Source: Candidatus Bathyarchaeota archaeon
GTDB lineage: Archaea; Thermoproteota; CALKCG01; B24
Length of the DNA: 58,731 nt
Direction of reading: 5' to 3'
Assembly (NCBI GenBank): GCA_021161255.1
Contig: JAGHAZ010000062.1
Span: 1 to 58,731, forward strand
In this document: piece after piece, positions 7,608 to 15,715 of the stretch
Position numbering within the stretch: position 1 is the stretch's first letter
How the letters are laid out: each line of letters begins with the position of its first letter
The notes under the pieces: generated by a model
The model's input: only the letters and a program-made list of their open reading frames with translations
Told to the model about the DNA's origin: nothing
Databases searched by the model: none
Position numbers and translations under genes: made by a program

Positions 7608-10600
7608 GTTATCTGAGCCTATGCCTATGGTTAGGACGTCGAGCGGGCACTTCGTACCTTGGAGTAGACAGGCTATAGTGAACTCTCTACTGAAGGAGAC
7701 TAGGTTGGCTGAAAAGTTCTTCTCGGTCAGGGCTATAACCAAGGAGGAGGCTGAGGCGATAGCTCTGGAGGTCGAGACTAAGATACGGCGTATGGGTCTG
7801 AAGTTCATCTCAGGGCCGCTGATAAGAGAGGTCGTGAACATAGTTCTCTTGGAGAAGGGCTCTAAGAACCCGATATACCGAATATACCGGAACATATACA
7901 CGAGGGTCGGAGCACCGGTCTTCGACGCCTACGAGATCGACATCGGAAGAGGATTCGAGGCTAAGGAAAACGCGAACCTCCAGCCCAACGCCGAGACGGC
8001 GCATAAGAAGAAGGCGGACAAGATGTCCAAGGAGGAGTACCTCCTCCTCATGCCCCTAGAGCTCGCAGATGCTCACTTGAGGGGGGACATACACATACAC
8101 GACCTCGAGTACTTCGGGACGAGGCCCTTCTGCCTATCCCCTGACAATGTCCTTGTGGCTAGGGTTGGAGGGTTCGTCAGGCTTACTACAGTCGGCGACT
8201 TGTTCGCTCATCTAGACTATAAGCCTAGCGGTGAGTTTGAGGTTGCCGACTGCGATGGTGTTGAAGTTCTAACACCTGAGGGGTTCGTTAAGGTCGTTAA
8301 GGTTTCTAGGAGAAAAAGCGAGAGAATTCTCAGGATAGCTACTGAGAGGGGCTTTATGGTGGAGCTTACGGAGGAGCATAGGGTTCCCCTGGCTGACGGT
8401 AGGCTTGTGGAGGCTGGGATGATTAAGCCTGGAGATAGGCTTAGGGTGATGATGACGCCCAGCTATGAGGAGGTCTCCTCAGAGACCTCAGAGGTGAATG
8501 GTGTAAAAGTCACCCCTGAGCTTGCTAGGCTTATCGGATACTTCATAGCCGATGGAAACTACAACGTTAAAGAGGGGAAATTTTACAACGTGGTCTTTAC
8601 GTTCGATAAGTCCTCGGTGGCTCTGATAGAGGATGTCTGCTCATCGATTAAGGGGCTTGGTTTCAACTATACGACCTACGACCATTCAAGACGAGGTATG
8701 AGAGAGGTTCAAGTGATCGGGTGCGGGAAGGGGCTGTATGAGCTTCTATGTGAGAAGCTTAGAATCGAGAGGGCTAAAGCCCCGGATAAGAGGCTTCCCG
8801 ACTGGGTTCTAAACCTCCCGAGGAGGCTACTGATCGAAGTCTTGAGAGGGCTTATAGCCGGAGATGGGACAATCCACGCTAGCAAGGAGAAGGGAGGGTT
8901 TATCCAGTTCTCTTCAACGTCTAAAACCCTCATAGAGCAGCTTCAGCTGATATTTAACCTCCTAGGCTTAAAGACTAGGACATACCTCAGGATACGCAGC
9001 GGCTCCACCGGGGTTAAGAGGAGCGGCGAAGTTATAGAGACTAAACACGACGTATGGACCATAGTGATCGAGGGCAAGGAAGAGGTTAGGAAAGCCCTGA
9101 AACTTGGCCTCGCACCACCAGGCTTGGAGGCTAAACTCGCCGAAGCCGCTGAGGCTAGAGACCGATATCACCCCTTGAGAGCTAGGGTCGACGTGGTTAA
9201 AACGGTGGAACCCATTCCCTACAACGGATATGTCTACGACATCTACTTAGACAGGGTTCACGTCTTCTACGCCGGAAGCGGTGTGCTGGTTCACAACTGC
9301 CAGGATTGGGATCTGCGGTATTTCTTCTACTACGGTTTCATGCCTGACGGTATGGGTATTAAGACCTCTGTGGCTAGGGCTGCTCAGAGGCCTGAGGTGG
9401 CTGTTCTGCATTCGGTTAAGATATTGGCCGCTGCTCAGACGAACTTCTCTGGGGGTGAAGGGTTCTACAACTACCTGGTCTTCCTAGCGCCGTATATGCG
9501 TGGCTTAAACTATAAACACGTTAAGCAGCTTATGCAGATGATGTTCTTCGAGCTCACGCAGATGTACATCGCCCGCGGCGGCCAGCCCGTTTTCTCGAAC
9601 ATCCAGATAACTCCTGGTGTGCCTGAGATCTGGAGGGACGTGCCCATAGTCGCCAGGGGCCGGGTCGGACCTGATAAGTATGGTGATTACGAGGATGAGG
9701 TTCGGATGCTCTACAGGGCTGTTAACGAGGTAGCTCTAGAAGGCGACTACTGGGGTAAGCCCTTCAACTTCCCGAAGCTTGAAAACGGTATAACCCCCGA
9801 CATGTTCAACCCCAAGTATGAGGAGGAGTGGCTCTTAGCCCATAAGGTCGTCGCGAAGTTCGGCTCGCCGTACTTCGACAACATGATGCCGGAGTATAGG
9901 GGATATGGAAGGGGTGTATCATGCTACCAGTGTTGCGCGTATAGTTTTGTCGACACCCCTGATAGCGACCCTGAGTTTGATGATAAGCTCTACTTCGTAG
10001 GCGGTAAACACTTCAGCATGGGTTCTTGGCAGGTGGTCACGATAAACCTTCCGAGGGCTGCCTACAGAGCCAGAGGGGATGACGATGCGCTCTTCGACGA
10101 GGTCAGGAGGCTTATGGAACTCTGCGTGGAGGTTTTCAAGACCAAGTATAGGTGGATGAGGCTTATGCTAGAGAACAACCGTATACCGTTTGCGACTCAG
10201 AGGCCTAAAGACCCTGTGACAGGTGAACCCGGCCCCCCGCCGGTGAACTTCGACGAGCTTGTTTGGACGATCGGGCTCGTAGGCGCTAACGAGATGGCTC
10301 AGTATCACACGGGCTACCAGCTTCATGAGTCGAGCGAAGCCGTAAGGTTGGTCGTTAGACTCCTGCTTGAGATGAAGCATTATTTAAAGGAGCTTGAGGA
10401 GAGGCATGGCCTTAAGCTCGCCTTAGCCCGTACACCCGCCGAATCCTGCGCTCAGAGGCTGGCCGTATGCGACCTTATAGACCCGGAGTTCAGGGACGCC
10501 GCTAGAAAGGTCGTTAAAGGGACGCTTGAGGCCGGTGAGAGGCTTATATCGCTTGGAGACCGTGATGCACCGGTCTACTACAGCAACGGTACCCACGTCT

Positions 10601-10968
10601 ATGTAGGCGCTAAAATACCTCTGCTCGAGAAGCTTAGGATAGAGAATAAGTTCTTCCCGATCCTGAGCGGCGGAAACATGTTCCATATATGGCTGGGGGA
10701 GGCAGACCCAGACCCTGAGTCGCTGTATAAGTTTACGAAGAGGATAGCTACACAGAGCCAGATAGGATACTTCGCCTACACGAAGGACCTGACGATATGC
10801 GAGGACTGTAACAAGGTCTCAGGTGGTATAAACGCGTACTGCCCGGTATGCGGCTCGACCAACGTCAGGTGGTGGTCTAGGGTCACCGGATACTACCAAG
10901 AGGTTAAAGGCTGGAACAGGGCTAAGAGGCAGGAGTTCTTCGACAGGTATAGGGTTTCGATATCTTAA
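7600..10968 (+). CDS. nrdD: Anaerobic ribonucleoside-triphosphate reductase with intein
   Basis: Class III ribonucleotide reductase, which makes deoxyribonucleotides using a glycyl radical. The N-terminal ~90 residues are an ATP-cone (GHFVPWSRQAIVNSLL...). The 10-strand barrel follows, interrupted by a 389-aa intein (separate entry). The C-terminus has a zinc ribbon (CEDC...CPVC) and the glycyl-radical motif RVTGY, with the Gly about 27 residues from the end. The translated protein is about 1122 aa and the spliced enzyme about 733 aa. The start is uncertain: GTG 7600 overlaps the upstream stop and suggests translational coupling, while ATG 7621 or 7627 are alternatives. NrdG, its activator, begins 26 nt downstream. 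Confidence 0.95.
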   Translation: MVELSEPMPMVRTSSGHFVPWSRQAIVNSLLKETRLAEKFFSVRAITKEEAEAIALEVETKIRRMGLKFISGPLIREVVNIVLLEKGSKNPIYRIYRNIYTRVGAPVFDAYEIDIGRGFEAKENANLQPNAETAHKKKADKMSKEEYLLLMPLELADAHLRGDIHIHDLEYFGTRPFCLSPDNVLVARVGGFVRLTTVGDLFAHLDYKPSGEFEVADCDGVEVLTPEGFVKVVKVSRRKSERILRIATERGFMVELTEEHRVPLADGRLVEAGMIKPGDRLRVMMTPSYEEVSSETSEVNGVKVTPELARLIGYFIADGNYNVKEGKFYNVVFTFDKSSVALIEDVCSSIKGLGFNYTTYDHSRRGMREVQVIGCGKGLYELLCEKLRIERAKAPDKRLPDWVLNLPRRLLIEVLRGLIAGDGTIHASKEKGGFIQFSSTSKTLIEQLQLIFNLLGLKTRTYLRIRSGSTGVKRSGEVIETKHDVWTIVIEGKEEVRKALKLGLAPPGLEAKLAEAAEARDRYHPLRARVDVVKTVEPIPYNGYVYDIYLDRVHVFYAGSGVLVHNCQDWDLRYFFYYGFMPDGMGIKTSVARAAQRPEVAVLHSVKILAAAQTNFSGGEGFYNYLVFLAPYMRGLNYKHVKQLMQMMFFELTQMYIARGGQPVFSNIQITPGVPEIWRDVPIVARGRVGPDKYGDYEDEVRMLYRAVNEVALEGDYWGKPFNFPKLENGITPDMFNPKYEEEWLLAHKVVAKFGSPYFDNMMPEYRGYGRGVSCYQCCAYSFVDTPDSDPEFDDKLYFVGGKHFSMGSWQVVTINLPRAAYRARGDDDALFDEVRRLMELCVEVFKTKYRWMRLMLENNRIPFATQRPKDPVTGEPGPPPVNFDELVWTIGLVGANEMAQYHTGYQLHESSEAVRLVVRLLLEMKHYLKELEERHGLKLALARTPAESCAQRLAVCDLIDPEFRDAARKVVKGTLEAGERLISLGDRDAPVYYSNGTHVYVGAKIPLLEKLRIENKFFPILSGGNMFHIWLGEADPDPESLYKFTKRIATQSQIGYFAYTKDLTICEDCNKVSGGINAYCPVCGSTNVRWWSRVTGYYQEVKGWNRAKRQEFFDRYRVSIS
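8131..9297 (+). mobile_element. LAGLIDADG-type intein in NrdD
   Basis: The 389-aa insertion begins with Cys (CLSPDNVLVAR) and ends with the splice-site pair His-Asn, followed by Cys+1 of the C-extein. Block B is visible as ELTEEHRVPL (TxxH). The endonuclease domain has two LAGLIDADG-like helices, LARLIGYFIADG and LRGLIAGDG, each with its acidic residue, so it may still be active. Block F is YVYDIYLDRVHVFYAG. Excising it joins RPF to CQDWDLRYFF, which reads as uninterrupted NrdD. All residues needed for protein splicing are present. Confidence 0.95.
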
Positions 10969-10993
10969 ACCCCCTTTTTCGGAGGCTGAGTTT

Positions 10994-11704
10994 TTGAGGA
11001 TTAAGGGTTTCGTCGACCTCAGCATGGTGGACTGGGATGGTCACGTGGTCTCGGTAGTGTGGACGCCGGGTTGTAACTTCAGATGCGGGTTCTGCTTCAA
11101 CAAGACCCTCGTTCTTAAACCGGAGTCTCTATCAGACGTACCTGAAGAAAAAGTCTTAAGCTTTCTAGACGCTAACAGGCGTTTCCTAGACGGAATATGT
11201 ATAACCGGCGGAGAGCCGACGCTTCAGCCAGACCTCGACGTGTTCTGCGGGGAGGTTAAGAAGCTCGGGTTAAAGGTTAAGCTGGACTCGAACGGGTCTA
11301 ACCCCGCGGTCCTGAAGAGCCTAATATCCCGCGGTCTCATAGACTACGTGGCCTTGGACGTTAAGGCTCCTTTAAACCCTGAAAGCTACGGTAGGGTCAC
11401 CAGGGTCTCGTCTGAAAGCCTCGTCGAGAGGGTTAAGGAGAGCATAAGCCTCCTCATGAACTCCGGCTTAGACTACGAGTTTAGGACCACGGTTGTACCT
11501 GGTTTACATAGCGAAGACGACATAAGGATGATATGCGAAGACATACGAGGTGCAAAACGATACGTTCTGCAAGTCTACAGGCCAGGAGATACCATAGACC
11601 CCAGTTTTAAAATGCTTAAACCACCTAGCAGGGAGTTTATGCTAAAGCTTGCGGAGACCGCGTCGAAGTATGTGAAAGAGGTCCGTGTCAGGGGTCTCGT
11701 TTAG
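10994..11704 (+). CDS. nrdG: Anaerobic RNR-activating radical SAM protein
   Basis: A 236-aa radical SAM enzyme that reductively cleaves SAM to install the glycyl radical on NrdD. The cluster motif CNFRCGFC (CxxxCxxC) is at residues 28-35 after VVSVVWTPG. The SAM-binding ITGGEPTLQPDL follows, and then LKVKLDSNGSNP. The TTG start at 10994 is preceded by GGAGG at 10981-10985. It is the last gene of the operon and is convergent with aspS. Length and motif order are those of the archaeal NrdG/pyruvate-formate-lyase-activase family. Confidence 0.92.
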   Translation: MRIKGFVDLSMVDWDGHVVSVVWTPGCNFRCGFCFNKTLVLKPESLSDVPEEKVLSFLDANRRFLDGICITGGEPTLQPDLDVFCGEVKKLGLKVKLDSNGSNPAVLKSLISRGLIDYVALDVKAPLNPESYGRVTRVSSESLVERVKESISLLMNSGLDYEFRTTVVPGLHSEDDIRMICEDIRGAKRYVLQVYRPGDTIDPSFKMLKPPSREFMLKLAETASKYVKEVRVRGLV

Positions 11705-11726
11705 CCCTATCCTCTCTGACCCTGTT

Positions 11727-13043
11727 TTACGGTACGAGCCTTTCAGGGTCTCTGGGCAGAAGCGTGGCTTCCCTTATGTTGTCGAGTCTTAGGAGCTTCA
11801 TGGTGAGCCTCTCAAGCCCTGTGCCAGAGCCTCCGTGGGGCGGTATGCCGTATCTGAAGAACTCTAGGTAGAACCTGAACTCCTCCGGGTTTAATCCTTT
11901 TTCTCGACACTGGTTCACCAACCTATCGTACCTATGCTCCCTCTGTCCTCCGGTGGTTACCTCTAAACCGTCCCATATAAGGTCGAAGGACCTCGTCCAT
12001 TCAGGTGTCTCCTCGATGCGCATGGTGTAGAACGGCCTAGGAGGCCAGGGGTACTCGTTCAGGAAGAAGAGTCCACTACCATACTCCTCCCTCACGATCC
12101 TCGATAGAAGCCTCTCTCCCTCGGGGTCTAGGTCTTCTAGGGGTTGAGTCTTAAAACCTCTCTTCTCTAAGAGCTTGTAGGCCTCTCTCATCGGTATTCT
12201 GGGGAGAGGTGTCTTAACAGGCTCTACCTCTACGCCGAGAATCTCAAGCTCGTTTCGGCACTTTTCCTCGACCGTATGGCATGCGTGGGCGATCATCTCC
12301 TCGACGAGCTTCATGACATCCTCGTCGCTCTCTATGTAGCTGACCTCGAAGTCTATGCTCATGTACTCGCATAGATGTCTCGGCGTGTGATGTTTCTCGG
12401 CCCTGAACACCGGCCCCACCTCGAAAACCCTCTCGAACCCGGCGGCCATGAGCATCTGCTTATAGAACTGGGGGCTCTGGGCTAGGTAGGCCCTTCTTCC
12501 GAAGTAGTCTACCGGGAACACGTTGGCCCCTGACTCTGTGGCTTGGGCGACGAGCTTAGACGTATGAACCTCGGTGAAGCCTTTCTCTCTGAAGAACTCG
12601 TCTATGGCTTGGCATACGAGGCTTTGAACCCTGAAGATCGTCATGGTCTTCGGGTTTCTGAGGTCTAGAAACCTATACCTGAGCCTCTTATCCAAACCCG
12701 TCTTTACCAGGTCTGTCCTGTAGAACTCTATCGCCGGGGGTTCGAGGGATTCGCAGAGCACCTCCACGTCCTTAGGCACGATCTCTAAGCCCAGCTTCGA
12801 TATCTTGCTCTCGAAAGCCTCCCCCTCTACGGCTATTACGCTCTCGCGTTTGACCTCGCTCAATAGGTCGAAAACCCTATCCGACACGACCCCCCTCTTA
12901 GCCGTAACCTGGATGAACCCCGAGACGTCCCTGAGCACTATGAACACGATGTTTTTTAGTCTTCTAACCTCGTGTACGAACCCCGCTACGACGGCGTCCC
13001 CCCTGGCGTCTCTAACAGGAACTCTCCTCCTTAGGTTCACCAA
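11727..13043 (-). CDS. aspS: Aspartyl-tRNA synthetase (archaeal type)
   Basis: A class IIb synthetase charging tRNA-Asp, possibly also tRNA-Asn if non-discriminating. An N-terminal OB-fold (about 1-105) contains AGFVHEVRRLKNIVFIVLRD. Motif 1 lies around RFLDLRNPKTMTIFR. The flipping-loop and catalytic region reads ESGANVFPVDYFGRRAYLAQSPQFYKQ, which favours Asp over Asn specificity. Motif 2 is FRAEKHHTPRH and motif 3 is GGSGTGLERL. The 438-aa length is normal for archaeal AspRS. Discrimination between tRNA-Asp and tRNA-Asn cannot be decided here, and no gatCAB genes are in the window. pyrE lies 57 nt upstream on the same strand. Confidence 0.95.
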   Translation of the reverse strand: MVNLRRRVPVRDARGDAVVAGFVHEVRRLKNIVFIVLRDVSGFIQVTAKRGVVSDRVFDLLSEVKRESVIAVEGEAFESKISKLGLEIVPKDVEVLCESLEPPAIEFYRTDLVKTGLDKRLRYRFLDLRNPKTMTIFRVQSLVCQAIDEFFREKGFTEVHTSKLVAQATESGANVFPVDYFGRRAYLAQSPQFYKQMLMAAGFERVFEVGPVFRAEKHHTPRHLCEYMSIDFEVSYIESDEDVMKLVEEMIAHACHTVEEKCRNELEILGVEVEPVKTPLPRIPMREAYKLLEKRGFKTQPLEDLDPEGERLLSRIVREEYGSGLFFLNEYPWPPRPFYTMRIEETPEWTRSFDLIWDGLEVTTGGQREHRYDRLVNQCREKGLNPEEFRFYLEFFRYGIPPHGGSGTGLERLTMKLLRLDNIREATLLPRDPERLVP

Positions 13044-13100
13044 CTCCTCTACACCAGCCGTATCTGAATAAGGTTGTTAAACGGTTTGATTAGTTTTCCC

Positions 13101-13721
13101 CTACCTGTGTCTGACCTGCTTTAGTATGGTCTTGTAGTGCTCCTCGTCGAGTATACCCATCTCGTAGAGGAGCCTAGCGGCCTCGGTTATGGATAAGAGG
13201 CTGTGGAGCGTTATACCGGACTTGGCGAGGGCTTCTCTACCCCCCTCCTCCCTATCTATCAGGACGAGGGCTTTATCGACGACTCCCCCCTCGCTCCTAA
13301 CTATCGAGGCGGCTTTTAAGATGCTTCTACCGGTCGTTATGAGGTCGTCGACGAACATCACCTTATCCCCTGGGTTGAGCACACCTTCGACCCGCCTCTC
13401 CCTACCATGAGCCTTCGCCTCCTTCCTTATGTATAGGAAGGGTTTCCCGAGCTTGAAGGCTATCACAGAGGCGAAGGGTATCCCCGCGGTGGGTATGCCG
13501 GCTATCCTATCGAACGCCTCCAAGCCCACGTCCTCCTCGAGCATCCGAATATATATGTCGGTTATCCTCCTGAACGCTTCCGGGTGGCTTGGTACGAGCC
13601 TTAAGTCTATGTAGTATGGGCTCATCCTACCGCTCGTTAGCTTGAATACCCCGAACCTCAGGGCTCCGAGCCTGACCAGGATGTCGCAGACGTATTTTCT
13701 AGCTTCGGTTCTCCAGTCCAA
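13101..13721 (-). CDS. pyrE: Orotate phosphoribosyltransferase
   Basis: The enzyme converts orotate and PRPP to orotidine 5'-phosphate in pyrimidine synthesis. The PRPP-binding signature VMFVDDLITTGRSI is intact. The N-terminal LTSGRMSPYYIDLR and the flexible loop KEAKAHGRERRVEG carry the orotate- and phosphate-contacting residues. The 206-aa length is typical. It is transcribed toward aspS, probably on the same transcript. Confidence 0.95.
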   Translation of the reverse strand: MDWRTEARKYVCDILVRLGALRFGVFKLTSGRMSPYYIDLRLVPSHPEAFRRITDIYIRMLEEDVGLEAFDRIAGIPTAGIPFASVIAFKLGKPFLYIRKEAKAHGRERRVEGVLNPGDKVMFVDDLITTGRSILKAASIVRSEGGVVDKALVLIDREEGGREALAKSGITLHSLLSITEAARLLYEMGILDEEHYKTILKQVRHR

Positions 13722-13832
13722 GCCTATCGACCATAAATCGGTTTAACCTCAACTTAAATTTGTTTATTCAGCCGGATCTGGGTTTGATGGATAAAGGATA
13801 GGTTTAATAGTGGCGAATTTAAATATCGAGAT

Positions 13833-13850
13833 CCACCTTTAAATAGGTGG
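13833..13850 (+). promoter_or_regulatory. Dyad covering the ribosome-binding site of the acetyltransferase gene
   Basis: CCACCT, a 6-nt spacer (TTAAAT) and AGGTGG form a perfect 6-bp inverted repeat. The right half contains the GGTGG used before the TTG start at 13857. A TATA-like TTTAAATATC lies at 13818-13827, so transcription would begin inside or just after the dyad. It may therefore be an operator at the start site, or an RNA hairpin if transcripts begin upstream. Confidence 0.4.
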
Positions 13851-13856
13851 GTCGGG

Positions 13857-14339
13857 TTGAAGACTGAAAACTTCACCCTGAGGTGTTTCCAGCCTAGAGA
13901 CCTAGACGCGGTCATACGTATAAACATGACCTGCCTGCCTGAGAACTATACGCCGTTCTTCTACCTGCAGCACTATAGGAATTTCCCTAAGGCCTTCTAC
14001 GTCGCCGAGGTCGACGGTAGGGTGGTTGGCTACGTCATGTCTAGGGTCGAGAGGGGGCTTTCTAACCATAAACCCCTGAGCGTAGTTAAGAAGGGTCATA
14101 TAGTTTCGATAGCCGTCCTACCTGAGTATAGACGTAGGGGTATCGGGAGGGCTCTTATGACCCATAGTCTGGAGGGGCTTAGAGAGTATGGAGCCGAGGA
14201 GTGCTACCTGGAGGTTAGGGTTTCGAACACGGCCGCCATAAACCTGTATAAGAGCCTCGGCTTCGAGATGGTTCGGGTGGTGGAGAGATACTACCTAGAC
14301 GGCGAAGACGCCTACATAATGAGCAGGAGGCTCACCTAA
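13857..14339 (+). CDS. RimI/Ard1-like N-terminal acetyltransferase (GNAT)
   Basis: A 160-aa GNAT-fold protein that would transfer acetyl from acetyl-CoA to protein N-termini, like archaeal Ard1/NatA. The acetyl-CoA-binding loop is RRRGIGRALM, after the strand IVSIAVLPEY. The C-terminal half reads EVRVSNTAAINLYKSLGFEMVRVVERYYLDGEDAYIM, typical of RimI. The TTG start at 13857 is 6 nt after GGTGG. The target is likely nascent proteins; this is family knowledge, not visible here. Confidence 0.9.
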   Translation: MKTENFTLRCFQPRDLDAVIRINMTCLPENYTPFFYLQHYRNFPKAFYVAEVDGRVVGYVMSRVERGLSNHKPLSVVKKGHIVSIAVLPEYRRRGIGRALMTHSLEGLREYGAEECYLEVRVSNTAAINLYKSLGFEMVRVVERYYLDGEDAYIMSRRLT

Positions 14340-14382
14340 CCCGATGACCGAGCGTAGGCATACCGCCACCCGCTATAAGCCC

Positions 14383-14464
14383 AGGTAATTTCTATGGGTG
14401 TGTCAGGTGCCCCTCCCCTCTAGGTTTTTCCATGATAAATTACCACAGGTAATTTTCACCTGAC
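14383..14464. repeat. Nested inverted repeats in a convergent gap
   Basis: Between two convergent genes lie AAATTACC-ACA-GGTAATTT (14437-14455), a perfect 8-bp stem with 3-nt loop; a third copy of the half-site, AGGTAATTT, at 14383-14391; and an outer pair GTCAGGTG (14402-14409) / CACCTGAC (14457-14464). They could mark 3'-end structures for both transcripts or a protein-binding site. No gene overlaps them. Confidence 0.6.
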
Positions 14465-14484
14465 GACGCTAATCCTGGTCTTAG

Positions 14485-15555
14485 CTATGCTCCAGGTCGT
14501 TTAGGGTATCTGCCGTAGTCTTCGGCTACCTCGATCATGGTCTCTACGTTTTTCAGCGGCGTGCCCGATGCCATGCCTCCGCCGGTCGAGAGCCAGAAGC
14601 CTCCCCCACAGGCGGCTTCGACGATGAGTCGTCTACAATCCTCCTCGACCTGCCTCGGCGTTTTCCTCGCGAAGCTGGGTGGATGGAGGTTCCCCATGAG
14701 GCAGAAGTGGGTCTCGGTTTTACACCTCGCCGGTGGGTCTGAAGCCCCGAAGTGCCACACGTCAGCCTCGACCTTGTCGACCGACCCGAGCATGTGTTTG
14801 ACGCTTCCCTCGTTATGCCAAACCCTGACGGCCTTAGGATACCTTTTGAAAACCTTGTTCAAGTATGGGAGTACGAACTCTTCGAAGTGTCTCCGACCCA
14901 TCATTGAGGCTATGTGGTCTGCGACCACCAATACCCTGCACTTACCGACCCTGTCCTCTACGGCCGAGCAGTATCGGAGGAGGAAGTCCGTCGCCAATCT
15001 AAGCCATCGATGTAAGACCTCGGGGTGAAGCCTCATCCATACTAGAAACCTATCGTAGCCCATAGCCAGTGCAGCTCCCTCCACGCATAGGCTAGTGTAA
15101 ACCCACCCGTCGACGTAGCCATAATCCTCCCTCAGGTCTCTAGGAAACCAATCGTAGAAATACTCGTATCTCCTGAGGTTTTCAGGCGCAACCCCGTCCT
15201 CCTCGGGATCTGGGACACCGGACTCGACGAGCCTATCCACGTCCTCAGGCTCCCGGATAGGGAGGCTCGTTATCCAAGGCGGTGAATCGCTCATCCACCT
15301 AACCTCCGCTCCGAAGGCCGTCGGGATTATTCCCATTCCCGCATACTCGGGAACCGTGTATAGGTTAAGGGTCTCAGGGAAACGCCGTTGGAAAGCCGCT
15401 TTCGCCTTAAGCTGGAGTCTAACGTTCTGGTAGTACTCGTACTCGGAAACCCCTAAGTATCTCTTGAGAACCGGACCATAAACCCATAGAACGACCGGGA
15501 CGGTCCTAGGCTCCTCATGCCTAAGCGCGGTTAAAGCGTTCTCCCAGACCGACAT
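14485..15555 (-). CDS. URO-D-like protein, possible corrinoid methyltransferase relative
   Basis: A 356-aa protein of the uroporphyrinogen decarboxylase fold. Recognisable segments are ALRHEEPRTVPVVLWVYGP near the N-terminus, RVLVVADHIASMMGRRHFEEFVLPYLNKVF in the centre and ACGGGFWLSTGGGMASGTPLKNVETMIE at the end, which resembles MtaA/MtbA and related URO-D proteins of anaerobes. The zinc motif HxC expected for the methylcobamide methyltransferases reads WHNEGS here, so the first Cys is missing; a Cys occurs later in CLMGN. It is unlikely to be HemE. No corrinoid protein gene is adjacent. Function is not assigned. Confidence 0.7.
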   Translation of the reverse strand: MSVWENALTALRHEEPRTVPVVLWVYGPVLKRYLGVSEYEYYQNVRLQLKAKAAFQRRFPETLNLYTVPEYAGMGIIPTAFGAEVRWMSDSPPWITSLPIREPEDVDRLVESGVPDPEEDGVAPENLRRYEYFYDWFPRDLREDYGYVDGWVYTSLCVEGAALAMGYDRFLVWMRLHPEVLHRWLRLATDFLLRYCSAVEDRVGKCRVLVVADHIASMMGRRHFEEFVLPYLNKVFKRYPKAVRVWHNEGSVKHMLGSVDKVEADVWHFGASDPPARCKTETHFCLMGNLHPPSFARKTPRQVEEDCRRLIVEAACGGGFWLSTGGGMASGTPLKNVETMIEVAEDYGRYPKRPGA

Positions 15556-15681
15556 AAGTATGTTCGACTTTAAGAATACCTCTCCTCTGTTTCTAAGTGT
15601 TTTTGCTCACAAAAGCGTATCATCCACTGCGTTCCTCTGCTCCAGAAACTTTGGGGTATGTTTATTCTTACGTCTATGTGA

Positions 15682-15710
15682 TTTATATATCCGCTATCCG
15701 ATATCGGATA
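15682..15710 (+). promoter_or_regulatory. Promoter and 16-bp palindromic operator of the tungstate transporter
   Basis: A TATA box (TTTATATAT, 15682-15690) is followed 4 nt later by a perfect 16-bp palindrome, TATCCGATATCGGATA (15695-15710), ending 5 nt before the ATG of tupA. A protein bound there would block the start site or TFB/RNA polymerase loading, so repression by an oxyanion-sensing regulator is the natural reading. The regulator is not in the window. Confidence 0.7.
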
Positions 15711-15715
15711 ATGAA

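Noticed and set aside
13101-13721. pyrE as part of a complete pyrimidine operon
   Set aside because: No other pyr gene is adjacent; the neighbour is aspS.
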